Origin: Bacteroidota bacterium | GTDB taxonomy: Bacteria > Bacteroidota > Ignavibacteria > Ignavibacteriales > Ignavibacteriaceae | Reading direction: 5' to 3' | DNA length: 64,000 bases | NCBI GenBank assembly: GCA_021824565.1 | Contig: JAKAKL010000121.1 | Span: 276,363 to 340,362 of the forward strand | In this document: one piece after another, positions 15,546-24,277 of the stretch | How positions within the stretch are numbered: position 1 is the first letter of the stretch | Layout: the number at the start of each line of letters is the position of its first letter | Translations under genes and position numbers: made by a program | Notes under the pieces: model-generated | What the model saw: the letters and a program-made list of their open reading frames with translations, nothing else | What the model was told of the DNA's origin: nothing | Database searches by the model: none

Positions 15546-15930
15546 TCCCGAAAGGTCGCTTTCAAATTACAGGCTCTCTAAATCAGAAGACGACTTAAAC
15601 GCTTCTAAGCTGCTCTTAAAAAACAAACTGTACTCCCAATCAATAAACCGTTCTTATTATTCTATCTTTCACTCTGTACGTGCATTGCTTGCTTTCGACA
15701 GGTTTGATTCCAAAAAACATTCCGGCATTATTTCGTATTTTAATGAGCACTACATTAAGGCGGGTTTAATAGAGAAAGAATATTCTGTAATAATGATGTC
15801 TGCGGAAAGAATCAGGAATGAAAGCGATTACGACGATTTATTTACAGCGTCTAAAGAACAAGCCGATCTGCAGGTAAGGAATGCTGAAAAGTTTTTAAAT
15901 AGAATAAAAGAGTTTTTAAGAACCGAATAA
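15538..15930 (+). CDS. HEPN-domain protein, likely RNase toxin of the MNT-HEPN pair
   Basis: The 130-residue helical HEPN protein shows SINRSYYSIFHSVRALLAF (about 39-57) and the conserved late motif RIRNESDYDDLF (about 98-109), as in HEPN proteins paired with MNT. HEPN toxins of this kind cleave RNA, and the partner blocks them. The start ATG overlaps the MNT stop region. A broken HEPN fragment also sits at the start of the window, so the island has held more than one such module. Confidence 0.9.
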   Translation: MDDPERSLSNYRLSKSEDDLNASKLLLKNKLYSQSINRSYYSIFHSVRALLAFDRFDSKKHSGIISYFNEHYIKAGLIEKEYSVIMMSAERIRNESDYDDLFTASKEQADLQVRNAEKFLNRIKEFLRTE

Positions 15931-15971
15931 ATACAGCATTAATTTTTTAATCCCCTGTAGATTAAATTAAA

Positions 15972-18191
15972 TTATTTTAAGTGCATCATCATCTTTGTCT
16001 GCATGAACGATCCGGCATTTATCCTGTAATAATAAATACCGCTCGCAAGCGGCGCCCCGTTGAGCGTAACAGTATGCTGTCCTTCCGTATACTCAGCGTC
16101 GGTAACTCTTTCTACAAATTGACCGAGAGTATTATAAAGATTAATAGTAACTCTCGACGGCGATGCTATTGTAAAATCAATATGAGTAACGGGATTAAAC
16201 GGGTTCGGGTAATTCTGGGATAAAGAATAATTGTAAACAACCGGAATAACAACAGCGTTAGTATCAACACTTACGTAAGCGCGGATAAGATATATCGCCA
16301 CGGTAGTATCCGAAGAAGAAATATAATACCAGCCCGGCGCCGAGCCGCCTGTTGGATTGTGAAGATATGTAAAGCTGTGGTAGGAATCTGTTCCGTGATA
16401 ATCAGTCACCATAACTCCCGGCGTTGCGGGATCGGAACCTATAACAAAGGCAACCGCGAATGCATTATCAGTCCTGATATTATAAGATGTTAAATCAACC
16501 TTGCTCCAGTTCTGCCACGGAACAGGGTATGGCAGAGGACTCGTAGTGGAGATCGATGCGGTAATATTCTTAAGAAGCGGTGTTCCAAGAGGAGTAGGAT
16601 TGGCAGAGCCTGTATACTGATATATGCCGCCGGTAATAGAGCCTGCATGTCTCAGTGCGACTTTAATCGAATCAAGCTTTCCGCCGGGATACGGATCGAA
16701 CTGAACACAAACTGTATCGGAAGGATCAAACTTATAATAACCGACTGGTTCGGCGTTATCCCATTTAAGCTCTGTTTCCAGATTAGGCGCGACGCCGCTT
16801 GCTTGATAATTATAAATCTGCGGACTTGATTGATCAGCATTGATAACAACAAAATCAATTGTCGTATATGTAGTTCCATAAAGCGGTTCGGCAAAAGTGG
16901 AATTAAAAGGAACGTCTAAAACTCTTGCGGTATTATTTCCCGTTTCAATTGCTTTTATTTGAAGAGAGCCTCCGTTCGCGGCGGGAGTAAATTTTAAATT
17001 CTGCGCGCCGGTAAACGTTAAATATTCCACGGCAAGATTCTGAACCGTATCGGTAGTAGGTTTAACGTTCGGGTTGTAATAGGTTTTTCCGACTGAGTTA
17101 GGAAGACCCTGCAGCAGATAGCCGTAAGCGGGGTTAACATTTCGGTCATCAAGCTCGTTGGCAATGGTCCAGTTTATAAATACCTGGTTGAACGACGATG
17201 AATACTGATGGAATACATTATCAAGCCCCGAAAGCCCCGTGGTATTGTCCTGCACAATCTTGCTGAAAATGCCCGAGCCGAACTGATCGTCGATATAAAT
17301 AAAGAATCTTTGCGCTCTGGCGTAATCGTTGAGCACTTTAGTCGCATCGCTGCCGCGCCACGTGGTAAGAGGGATGTTTGTTTCATAGGCGTAAAGCTGC
17401 TGATCCGAAGCCGGGTAGCCGCAGATTATTTCAGCTACCATCGACAGACCCTCGTTGATAAAAGTAAGCTCGGGATCATTCTGATGATAGTTCCAGTTGA
17501 TCATGTGCTGGAATTCGTGCGCCGCAGTTTCAAGAGCGGTGTTCAATCCGCTTGATGTTTTCAGGTTTGTCGGATTGGCATCCATATAATAGATCTCGGC
17601 GTTGTTATAGCCGACCTCATTCGCGGGGTTGAAGAAGCCTGCAACGTAACCGCCGGTGCCGTTGTATCCGTCTTTAATATCAAGTATCAAAATAATTATC
17701 CGGGGATCGTTATCTACGTCGGGAGGATTTCCAAAAGTCTGCACATCGGTCTGATAAATTCCTTTGTTAGGATTTGCCGGAGTCGAATTGTCGAATTCAT
17801 TAACCACTTTCGCAACGGCAGCCGAATCAACGTATGTTCCCCACATCGCGTCTTCGACAAATACGTAGCAGTTAACGCCGACTGCACGGCAGGTGGATGA
17901 AACAAGGTAAGCTGTTTCGGGAGTTTTGGAGAGGTCCCATGAAAACCATTGCTTTGTATCGCCCACTTTAAAATTCCACGCGGAAGTTTTCTGCATTCTA
18001 AGTTTATCAAAGTAACCGGGATGCTCGTTTAAGAATTGCGCTACGGACTTTTCCTGCTGCCTGAAATATTCGCCGCCGGCAATAGGATAGCTTTTATTGT
18101 TTTGTTCAACAACCGGTTTAATTAATTCTTTGTTCTGTGCAAATGACAGAAAAGAAAATAAGATAAAGATAACTGCAAATAACTTTTTCAT
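15972..18191 (-). CDS. T9SS-secreted zinc metallopeptidase, hyicolysin (M30)-like
   Basis: The 739-residue protein has an N-terminal signal peptide (KLFAVIFILFSFLSFAQ), a peptidase domain with the zinc motif HEFQH (His225-Glu226-His229) and a probable third ligand Glu247 in FINEGLSMVAE, a beta-rich middle part, and a T9SS sorting domain at the end (NYPNPFNPVTHIDFTI, then LASGIYYYRINAG). The HExxH plus NEGLSM arrangement resembles the M30 family. It should cross the outer membrane by T9SS and be cell-attached or released. The next gene on the strand is a lipoprotein, upstream by 29 bases. Confidence 0.85.
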   Translation of the reverse strand: MKKLFAVIFILFSFLSFAQNKELIKPVVEQNNKSYPIAGGEYFRQQEKSVAQFLNEHPGYFDKLRMQKTSAWNFKVGDTKQWFSWDLSKTPETAYLVSSTCRAVGVNCYVFVEDAMWGTYVDSAAVAKVVNEFDNSTPANPNKGIYQTDVQTFGNPPDVDNDPRIIILILDIKDGYNGTGGYVAGFFNPANEVGYNNAEIYYMDANPTNLKTSSGLNTALETAAHEFQHMINWNYHQNDPELTFINEGLSMVAEIICGYPASDQQLYAYETNIPLTTWRGSDATKVLNDYARAQRFFIYIDDQFGSGIFSKIVQDNTTGLSGLDNVFHQYSSSFNQVFINWTIANELDDRNVNPAYGYLLQGLPNSVGKTYYNPNVKPTTDTVQNLAVEYLTFTGAQNLKFTPAANGGSLQIKAIETGNNTARVLDVPFNSTFAEPLYGTTYTTIDFVVINADQSSPQIYNYQASGVAPNLETELKWDNAEPVGYYKFDPSDTVCVQFDPYPGGKLDSIKVALRHAGSITGGIYQYTGSANPTPLGTPLLKNITASISTTSPLPYPVPWQNWSKVDLTSYNIRTDNAFAVAFVIGSDPATPGVMVTDYHGTDSYHSFTYLHNPTGGSAPGWYYISSSDTTVAIYLIRAYVSVDTNAVVIPVVYNYSLSQNYPNPFNPVTHIDFTIASPSRVTINLYNTLGQFVERVTDAEYTEGQHTVTLNGAPLASGIYYYRINAGSFMQTKMMMHLK

Positions 18192-18219
18192 AAATCATCC
18201 CGTTTTTAAATTATAAATT

Positions 18220-18540
18220 TTACTTCTGCAATACTTCCAGCTTTTCTACTTTCAGAACTTTTAATGATTCTTCGCTGGTTGAGATACCGCTGAAATAAAC
18301 ATTAGCTGTCCTGCCCTGGTTCTTTAGAGCAGTATCTTTTAAGTCTGCCGGGCAGTCGAGTATAAATATACCGTCTTTATTTCTTAAAGCCAGCCTTGTA
18401 AAAGGCTCGTTGCCTACAACTTGAATTTCGCCTGTAATCATTTTAGAATCCATAGTTTCTTTAGCAGAACAACCTGCTGCAAAGACCGCAATTAACAAAA
18501 ATAAAATAAATGAAAAATAAAATGTGAAAAACTTTCTCAT
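18220..18540 (-). CDS. Small lipoprotein of unknown function
   Basis: This 106-residue protein has a lipoprotein signal peptide: basic MRKFF, hydrophobic core, and lipobox AAGC with Cys at about 24. The mature part is a short beta-rich domain (MITGEIQVVGNEPFTRLAL, then GRTANVYFSG) that may be OB-like; the family is not recognised. It lies between the amylase gene, which ends nine bases upstream, and the metallopeptidase, so the three may share a transcript. Confidence 0.75.
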   Translation of the reverse strand: MRKFFTFYFSFILFLLIAVFAAGCSAKETMDSKMITGEIQVVGNEPFTRLALRNKDGIFILDCPADLKDTALKNQGRTANVYFSGISTSEESLKVLKVEKLEVLQK

Positions 18541-18548
18541 AAAAGTTC

Positions 18549-20369
18549 CTACTCGCCGAGCTTGTATATTTTAACGGAGTTCGGGGCAAGCTGTACGACC
18601 AGCTGTCTCATGTCCTTGCCCATGTTTATCAGGCTGCTTGTATTGCCGGAAATTAATTCGGTATACGAATCCATTTGCCCTTCGACCGGCAGCTCAAACT
18701 TTGAATAGTTCTTGCCGAGATTGAACACCGCTATAATAGTTTCGTTCTTATATGTCCTTCTGAACGCAAAGGTATTTTTAGAATTATCAACATAGATGAA
18801 AGCTTGATCGCCTTGTTTTAAAGCGTCGCTTCCGTTCCTGATCTCGATCAGCTTTTTATAGTAATCAAGAAGGTTTTTATTCTGTTCGACCTTGTAAGAG
18901 CCGAATCCTTTTTTATAACCGCTTTCGGGAGTAATGACTTCATTGTCGTATTTAAGGTTGTCCCATACCATCGGTTTCCGGTCGTCGGGATCGTCGGCGC
19001 CCCACATTCCGACTTCATCGCCGTAGTAGATCATCGGCGCGCCCCGGTACGTCATCTGGAAAGCAAGTATTAATTTCTGCATATCGTAATCTTTCGCCGA
19101 AGGCTTGCCGGGATTGTAATTGGGATTGGAAGGATTGGCGTCACGATCGTATGCGCGGTCGGGATTTGCGATCATTGAGGAAATCCTTTCGGTATCGTGG
19201 CTGTCGACAAGGTTCTGCAGGATCAATAAATTTTTCTTTGGATAAGTCTGGTCGATCTTTCTAAGCTCATCGATGAAATCTTCGGCGGAAACTTTTTTCT
19301 TTTGAGCCACAAAGAAATTATTCACCGCAAAGGCGAAGTTATAATTCATCAGCGCATCGAAAGGTCCGTCGCCGGTTACGTACTGCGGCGAGAGCTGCCA
19401 TAATTCGCCGATGATAATAGCCTGGGGATTTATACTTTTCACGAAGGCGCTCCACTTTTTCCAGAAGCCGAGCGGAATTTCGTTTGCAACGTCGAGGCGC
19501 CAGCCGTCGACGCCGTCTGCGGGATTGCCGTCAGGCTCCATCCATCTCTTCGTTGCGTTGAAAATATAATCTGCGACTTCGGGATAAAGATTATCTTCGG
19601 TCCTGTTGAAGATCGGGAGCGATCTGACGCCGGACCAGCCTTTATAATCGAGCTTGCCGTTCTCGTTGTTTTTATTTCCGAAAGATTTTATCTCGTACCA
19701 ATTTTTGTATTTGGAATTTTCTTCGTTCTTCACAATGTCCTTGAAAGCCCAGAACTGCGTGCCGGTATGATTGAATACGCCGTCGATAATAATTTTCATT
19801 CCCCGCATGTGAACTTCCTGGATAAGTAATAAGAACAATTTATCAGCCGAAGTCCATTTCCATGTTTTAGGGTCGTCGGGTATTTCAGAAGCGATTAATT
19901 TTTTGTCGCCTTCCGGGTCGGGACCGAAATTCACATCTATGTGATGATAGGTTGAGCCGTCGTATTTATGAAGAGAGACCGCGTCGAAGATCGGGTTGAT
20001 ATAAATAGCGCCGACGCCGAGGCTTTTCAAATAATCAAGATGATCTATAATGCCCTGCAGGTCGCCGCCGTAGCGTCTTAAAGATAAGCCGCGCCTGTAA
20101 GAGCCGCCGAAATCTTTAGCCCAGCTCGGTATTTCAAACCAGTTGCTTGTCCATTTGCTTACATGCCAGCCGGGAATATCTCTTCTTGCTTCAAGTTTAA
20201 TTTTATCAACGAGAGAAGAGTCATTTTTAGTATCGCCGTCTGCGAAACGCTCGGGAAATATCTGGTACCAGACTATTCCCTTAGCCCATTCGGGGAATTT
20301 ATCTTGAGAAAGGATCATGCTTGAAGAAATTATTATTATAAAAAAACCATATCTTAAAAAATTTTTCAT
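18549..20369 (-). CDS. Secreted GH13 alpha-amylase/cyclomaltodextrinase-type enzyme
   Basis: This 606-residue glycoside hydrolase family 13 enzyme acts on alpha-glucans or maltodextrins. The four conserved regions are present: DGVFNHTG, GWRLDVANE with the nucleophile Asp, IIGELWQ with the acid Glu, and VDSHDTER. The start used is the ATG that overlaps the stop of the upstream reductase gene as ATGA. It leads directly into a signal peptide (KNFLRYGFFIIIISSSMIL). A start 48 bases earlier is possible but would bury that signal. Location should be periplasm or beyond. The neighbours suggest coupled expression with the RfbD-like and PfkB genes. Confidence 0.9.
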   Translation of the reverse strand: MKNFLRYGFFIIIISSSMILSQDKFPEWAKGIVWYQIFPERFADGDTKNDSSLVDKIKLEARRDIPGWHVSKWTSNWFEIPSWAKDFGGSYRRGLSLRRYGGDLQGIIDHLDYLKSLGVGAIYINPIFDAVSLHKYDGSTYHHIDVNFGPDPEGDKKLIASEIPDDPKTWKWTSADKLFLLLIQEVHMRGMKIIIDGVFNHTGTQFWAFKDIVKNEENSKYKNWYEIKSFGNKNNENGKLDYKGWSGVRSLPIFNRTEDNLYPEVADYIFNATKRWMEPDGNPADGVDGWRLDVANEIPLGFWKKWSAFVKSINPQAIIIGELWQLSPQYVTGDGPFDALMNYNFAFAVNNFFVAQKKKVSAEDFIDELRKIDQTYPKKNLLILQNLVDSHDTERISSMIANPDRAYDRDANPSNPNYNPGKPSAKDYDMQKLILAFQMTYRGAPMIYYGDEVGMWGADDPDDRKPMVWDNLKYDNEVITPESGYKKGFGSYKVEQNKNLLDYYKKLIEIRNGSDALKQGDQAFIYVDNSKNTFAFRRTYKNETIIAVFNLGKNYSKFELPVEGQMDSYTELISGNTSSLINMGKDMRQLVVQLAPNSVKIYKLGE

Positions 20370-21280
20370 AAGGAAAGCTCTTTTTTCATTATCGCAAGTG
20401 AGTCTATGATCGAGCACGGTTTGTAGTCAAGCTCTGTTTGTGCTTTTAGAATTATTAAGCCTGATTTAAGCGGTCGCTTTGCGGGCTGGTGAAGCTCGTC
20501 GGTTGTTATCGGAGTAATTAAGCTTTTGTCAAGCTTAAAGAAGTCGGCGATGATCAAAGTGAAATCATAGCGGGAAAGGAATTCTTTCCCTCCGATGTTA
20601 AATATTCCGGTCTTATTAAATTCAATTATCTTGCTTATTGCCTGAACAAGGTCGTCAATAAAGGTCGGGTTATTAAATTGATCGGTAACAATTCTAATTT
20701 CTTTTCTATCGCGGAGGGACTGAACGACCCAGCGGACGAAATCGGGACGGCTTTTGGACGCGATGCCGTAAAGAACATTTGTCCGGATGATTGTATTTAT
20801 CGAGCCTGAGATCTTCAAAGCATTTTCGCTCGCAAGCTTTGTTCTGCCGTAATAACCGAGCGGGTTAGGCTTTTCATTTTCATTATACGGACCGGACTTG
20901 CCGTCAAAAATATAATCGGAAGAAATATGAATAAAGTGCGCATCGATAATACGCGCGGATTCGGCAAGATATTCAACTCCCTTAACATTTATTTTCCACG
21001 CTAGTTCCCGTTCAGTTTCGCTTTTATCAACGTTAGTGTATGCGGCGGTGTTTATAATAACGTCGGGATAAAAATCTAATACAACTTTCTTGATCTCCTC
21101 TCTTTTTGTAATGTCGCAGGAAACGTAATCGGCATTTTCAAAAAACGGCCCGGGCTCGACAGAGCAGCCGAGAAGCTGGACGTTGTGCTGCTTTGTAAAA
21201 AAGTCAATCACACGCTGACCAAGCATGCCGTTTGCGCCGACCAGGAGAACTCTTTTCTTAATTATATCGTGAGAATACAT
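20366..21280 (-). CDS. dTDP-4-dehydrorhamnose reductase-like SDR
   Basis: This 304-residue extended short-chain dehydrogenase has the N-terminal nucleotide-binding motif VLLVGANGMLGQRV and the catalytic YYGRTKLASE (YxxxK). The overall pattern (INTAAYTNVDKSE, ISSDYIFDGKSGPY) matches RfbD/RmlD reductases that make dTDP-rhamnose. No rmlA, B or C gene is nearby, so the exact sugar nucleotide is uncertain. It overlaps the PfkB kinase gene upstream by 23 bases and the amylase downstream by 4. Confidence 0.85.
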   Translation of the reverse strand: MYSHDIIKKRVLLVGANGMLGQRVIDFFTKQHNVQLLGCSVEPGPFFENADYVSCDITKREEIKKVVLDFYPDVIINTAAYTNVDKSETERELAWKINVKGVEYLAESARIIDAHFIHISSDYIFDGKSGPYNENEKPNPLGYYGRTKLASENALKISGSINTIIRTNVLYGIASKSRPDFVRWVVQSLRDRKEIRIVTDQFNNPTFIDDLVQAISKIIEFNKTGIFNIGGKEFLSRYDFTLIIADFFKLDKSLITPITTDELHQPAKRPLKSGLIILKAQTELDYKPCSIIDSLAIMKKELSL

Positions 21281-22145
21281 CTTTCTTTAAATTTTCAAAT
21301 TTATTAAGATCATTATATGATGCAGCGCAGCCCGCTGCAATGACAGCAAGCTTCAATGACCTTGCAATATCTTTCGTTTCAATATAAGTATAAAAAAATA
21401 TTGACCCAAAAACATCGCCGCATCCGACTTTATTATTTGTTTCAACTTTAATTGACGGAACAAACATAGAAAATATTTCTTCATTGCGAAGAGAAAAAAT
21501 TCTTGCGCCTCTTTCACCTTTGGTCAATATAAAAATTTTTACTCCGCTTCTTAAAACTTTATTTATAATGGATAGATCATCGGGCAAATCGAAAAGGGTT
21601 TTCAGCTCGCTTTCATTCGCCTGAAGAATATCAATTGAAGACGCCCAGTCTTCAAAATCCGGTATCAATCTGAAATCCCGCCGGAAGTTCTCATCCAGTC
21701 CGCGCGCTAAGGTATGAACGTCGAAGTAAATCATCCCGTCAAAATTCTTTCTGATTTTTTTTATTTGCCCGAGGCTTATATCAAAGCCGGTGATCATATT
21801 AATTAAAATCCCGTCGAATGAATTTAAATTATCAAACGGAACTTCAAGCTGCGCGGTAATGTTCTCATATGTTTCGCCCCGCTCCTTAAAGTTATGAACG
21901 TCCAGAAAGACTTTCGGGATCTTATCAACGTAATGGAAATATTTTTTATCAAGCTTTTCATAAACAGAAGAGAAAAGAGAATAATTTTCCTGCTGAACAC
22001 ACGTATTTAAGAATATTTCATCATTATCTTCCTTAAAGTTTAGAAGCGATAATGCGGAATAAAAAATGCCGCCGGGTTGTATAATATTTTCGCTTTTAAA
22101 ATGTATGTGATCTTCTACGCTATGACCGACTGCTAATAATTTCAT
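21258..22145 (-). CDS. PfkB-family carbohydrate kinase
   Basis: This 295-residue member of the ribokinase/PfkB family has the ATP-site and catalytic motif NNKVGCGDVFGSIFF (the family's GAGD appears as GCGD) near residue 242. An ILQANESELKTLF stretch is typical of the family. The N-terminal di-glycine motif appears as IIQPGGIFYSALS. The substrate is unknown. It is the first gene of a run with the RfbD-like reductase and the amylase, divergent from bshA, with which it shares the 150-base gap. Confidence 0.85.
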   Translation of the reverse strand: MKLLAVGHSVEDHIHFKSENIIQPGGIFYSALSLLNFKEDNDEIFLNTCVQQENYSLFSSVYEKLDKKYFHYVDKIPKVFLDVHNFKERGETYENITAQLEVPFDNLNSFDGILINMITGFDISLGQIKKIRKNFDGMIYFDVHTLARGLDENFRRDFRLIPDFEDWASSIDILQANESELKTLFDLPDDLSIINKVLRSGVKIFILTKGERGARIFSLRNEEIFSMFVPSIKVETNNKVGCGDVFGSIFFYTYIETKDIARSLKLAVIAAGCAASYNDLNKFENLKKDVFSRYN

Positions 22146-22209
22146 TATAACTCTGATTTATTCTTTTCTCACAGTAAGTGACAAGTAACATAATGATTAA
22201 AACTTTACT

Positions 22210-22241
22210 TTGAGGTAGAACAATATTTGTTTGTAAATTTG
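22210..22241 (+). promoter_or_regulatory. Bacteroidota-type promoter for bshA
   Basis: TTG at 22210-22212 and TAAATTTG at 22234-22241 are separated by 21 bases, matching the TTG/TAnnTTTG pattern used by the main sigma factor of Bacteroidota. The predicted start of transcription is some 50 bases before the bshA ATG. Confidence 0.5.
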
Positions 22242-22297
22242 TATATAAGTTTTTATTAAGAATTCAGACAAATCAAAATTACAGAAAATAAGAAATT

Positions 22298-23422
22298 ATG
22301 AAAATAGGAATCACCTGTTATCCTACATACGGCGGAAGCGGAGTAATCGCAACTGAGCTTGGCAAAGAGCTGGCATTAAAGGGACATCAAGTACATTTTA
22401 TCAGTTATGCACTGCCGTTCAGGCTGACGGATTATGTAGAGAATATTTTTTTCCATGAAGTTGAAATGAGCAATTATCCGCTTTTTGAATTTCCCCTGTA
22501 CAGTTTGGCGCTTGCAAGTAAAATGTCGGAAGTGGCAAAGTATGAAAAGCTTGATCTGCTTCATGTTCATTATGCAATCCCGCACGCAAGCAGCGCTTTT
22601 TTGGCGAAACAAATTTTAAAAGACACTAAAGACTTAAAAATTGTAACCACGCTCCACGGCACGGACATTACGCTGATCGGACTGGAGCCTTCGTTCCTTC
22701 CGCTTGTAAAATTCAGCATAGAAGAAAGCGACAGTGTTACGGCTGTTTCCAGATTTCTAAAGGAAAAAACCTTAACGAATTATTCAATTGAAAAAGATAT
22801 TGAAGTAATACCGAACTTCGTCGACACCGAATTATTTAAGCCGGGAGATTCCTGCAGCTTTAAACATCATATCGCGCCGAACGGGGAGAAGATTTTAATT
22901 CACACTTCAAACTTCAGAGCCGTGAAAAGAGTTCCAGATACAATTAGGATTTTTGAAAAAGTAATTAAGGAAATTCCCGCAAAACTGCTTTTAGTTGGCG
23001 ACGGTCCGGATCGTTCCGAATGCGAAAGACTTTGCCGCGAACTTCATTTATGCGAGCATATAAAATTTTTGGGAAAGCAGGAAGCGCTTGTCGAGCTGTT
23101 AAACGCATCGGATTTGTTTTTGATCCCATCTCAGTCGGAAAGCTTCGGACTGGCGGCGCTTGAAGCAATGTCCTGCGGGCTGCCGGTAGTTGCATCAAGC
23201 GTCGGAGGGCTGCCTGAATTAGTTAAGCACAATGAGACCGGATTCATTGCAGAGATCGGGGACATTGATAGAATGGCAAAATATGTTATCGATCTTTTAA
23301 CCAACGAAAAGAAATATAAAATATTTTCCGACAACGCAAGGAGCCGGGCTGTCGGCATGTTTGACAAATCCAAAATAGTTCCTTTGTACGAGCAGAATTA
23401 TTTAAATGTCTTAAACTCTTAA
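22298..23422 (+). CDS. bshA: N-acetyl-alpha-D-glucosaminyl L-malate synthase
   Basis: This 374-residue GT4 enzyme joins UDP-GlcNAc to L-malate, the first step of bacillithiol synthesis. The N-terminus (KIGITCYPTYGGSGVIATEL, then GHQVHFISYALPFRL) is diagnostic for BshA. The C-terminal half has the GT4 nucleotide-sugar pattern (LIPSQSESFGLAALEAMSCG, then GLPVVASSVGG). The gene starts a five-gene plus-strand group with tight spacing up to the rRNA methyltransferase. Bacillithiol is known in many Bacteroidota. BshB and BshC genes are not in the window. Confidence 0.95.
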   Translation: MKIGITCYPTYGGSGVIATELGKELALKGHQVHFISYALPFRLTDYVENIFFHEVEMSNYPLFEFPLYSLALASKMSEVAKYEKLDLLHVHYAIPHASSAFLAKQILKDTKDLKIVTTLHGTDITLIGLEPSFLPLVKFSIEESDSVTAVSRFLKEKTLTNYSIEKDIEVIPNFVDTELFKPGDSCSFKHHIAPNGEKILIHTSNFRAVKRVPDTIRIFEKVIKEIPAKLLLVGDGPDRSECERLCRELHLCEHIKFLGKQEALVELLNASDLFLIPSQSESFGLAALEAMSCGLPVVASSVGGLPELVKHNETGFIAEIGDIDRMAKYVIDLLTNEKKYKIFSDNARSRAVGMFDKSKIVPLYEQNYLNVLNS

Positions 23423-23423
23423 A

Positions 23424-23843
23424 ATGAATATTTATTGCGCAGGCTCTATAAAGGGAGATACAAGCTTCCAGGATTTTTATAATGAAATAATTCTTCATGT
23501 AGAGTCTTCGGGTCATACGGCGTTATCAGAGCTGAACGAAAAATTCAAGCCCTCAAGAAGTTTGACCGATAAAGAAATTTTTAAAAGAGACATCAGCTGG
23601 CTTAGCAAAAGCAATATTATGATAGCCGAGATATCAGGCGCAAGTCTCGGCGTAGGTTTTGAAATTTCGTACTCATTGTACAAACTCGGAATACCGGTGC
23701 TGGCAGTTTACAATGAACAGGCAAAAAGAATTTCCGCTATGATCACCGGCGGGAACTCAAATCTATTAAGCATAAAAATATATTCCGACGCTTCTTCATT
23801 AAGAAAAATTTTAACTGACTTCATAAACAAATTTGAGGCATAA
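23424..23843 (+). CDS. DNPH1/Rcl-like nucleoside deoxyribosyltransferase-family protein
   Basis: This 139-residue protein with the N-terminal pattern NIYCAGSIKGDTSFQDFY and the later DISWLSKSNIMIAEISG plus ASLGVGFEISYSLYKLG matches 2'-deoxynucleoside 5'-phosphate N-hydrolases (DNPH1/Rcl) and related transferases. The Glu in GVGFE corresponds to the family's catalytic acid. It would cleave the glycosidic bond of modified deoxynucleotides, a pool-cleaning job. It begins one base after the bshA stop, so it belongs to that operon. Confidence 0.8.
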   Translation: MNIYCAGSIKGDTSFQDFYNEIILHVESSGHTALSELNEKFKPSRSLTDKEIFKRDISWLSKSNIMIAEISGASLGVGFEISYSLYKLGIPVLAVYNEQAKRISAMITGGNSNLLSIKIYSDASSLRKILTDFINKFEA

Positions 23844-24272
23844 TTGACCGAGAAAAAATTTATCGCCGATTGGATAATCAAATTAAATGAAGAAGGACTT
23901 AAAGAATTTCCAGGCGCTTTTCTTAAAACGGACGAATTAAAAGAGATTGTTCTGCCAGGCAAAACGCTTGTGATCGGTAAGGAATTCTTCGGAAGCTACG
24001 AAATATTATCGACCGACGGAGAATCTGTTTATCAAGCCGCAAGTCTTGATGAGGCAAAGTATATCGTTTATTCAAGCAGGGACAAGTCTTCTTTAATTAA
24101 AATTCCTGCCGACGGGAAATATACAAGAGAAGCTTTGTCTCTTTATAATGAATATCTGGATGCAATCATTAAGCATATTGAAACAGACTACAAAAAAATT
24201 TTCCCCCGGGAAAAAAAATCAAACTATATTGTGAATGAGATTTTCAAGCGTTTGAATTTAACAAGATATTAA
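23844..24272 (+). CDS. Conserved-looking 142-residue protein of unknown function
   Basis: The family is not recognised. The TTG start directly abuts the TAA of the previous gene. The product opens MTEKKFIADWIIKLNEEGLK and has alternating strands (PGKTLVIGKEFFGSYEILS, then AKYIVYSS) and a long C-terminal helix with KYTREALSLYNEYLDAII. No signal peptide or membrane segment is visible. Its position between a nucleotide hydrolase and an rRNA methyltransferase, with 5-base spacing to the latter, suggests a house-keeping role. Confidence 0.7.
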   Translation: MTEKKFIADWIIKLNEEGLKEFPGAFLKTDELKEIVLPGKTLVIGKEFFGSYEILSTDGESVYQAASLDEAKYIVYSSRDKSSLIKIPADGKYTREALSLYNEYLDAIIKHIETDYKKIFPREKKSNYIVNEIFKRLNLTRY

Positions 24273-24277
24273 TACAT

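Noticed and set aside
16652-17555. Overlapping frames inside the metallopeptidase gene
   Set aside because: They are shadows of the 739-residue frame with signal peptide, HExxH and T9SS signal.
18549-20417. Upstream start for the amylase at 20417
   Set aside because: It would put 16 residues in front of a good signal peptide; the ATG at 20369 overlaps the previous stop as ATGA, the normal operon arrangement.
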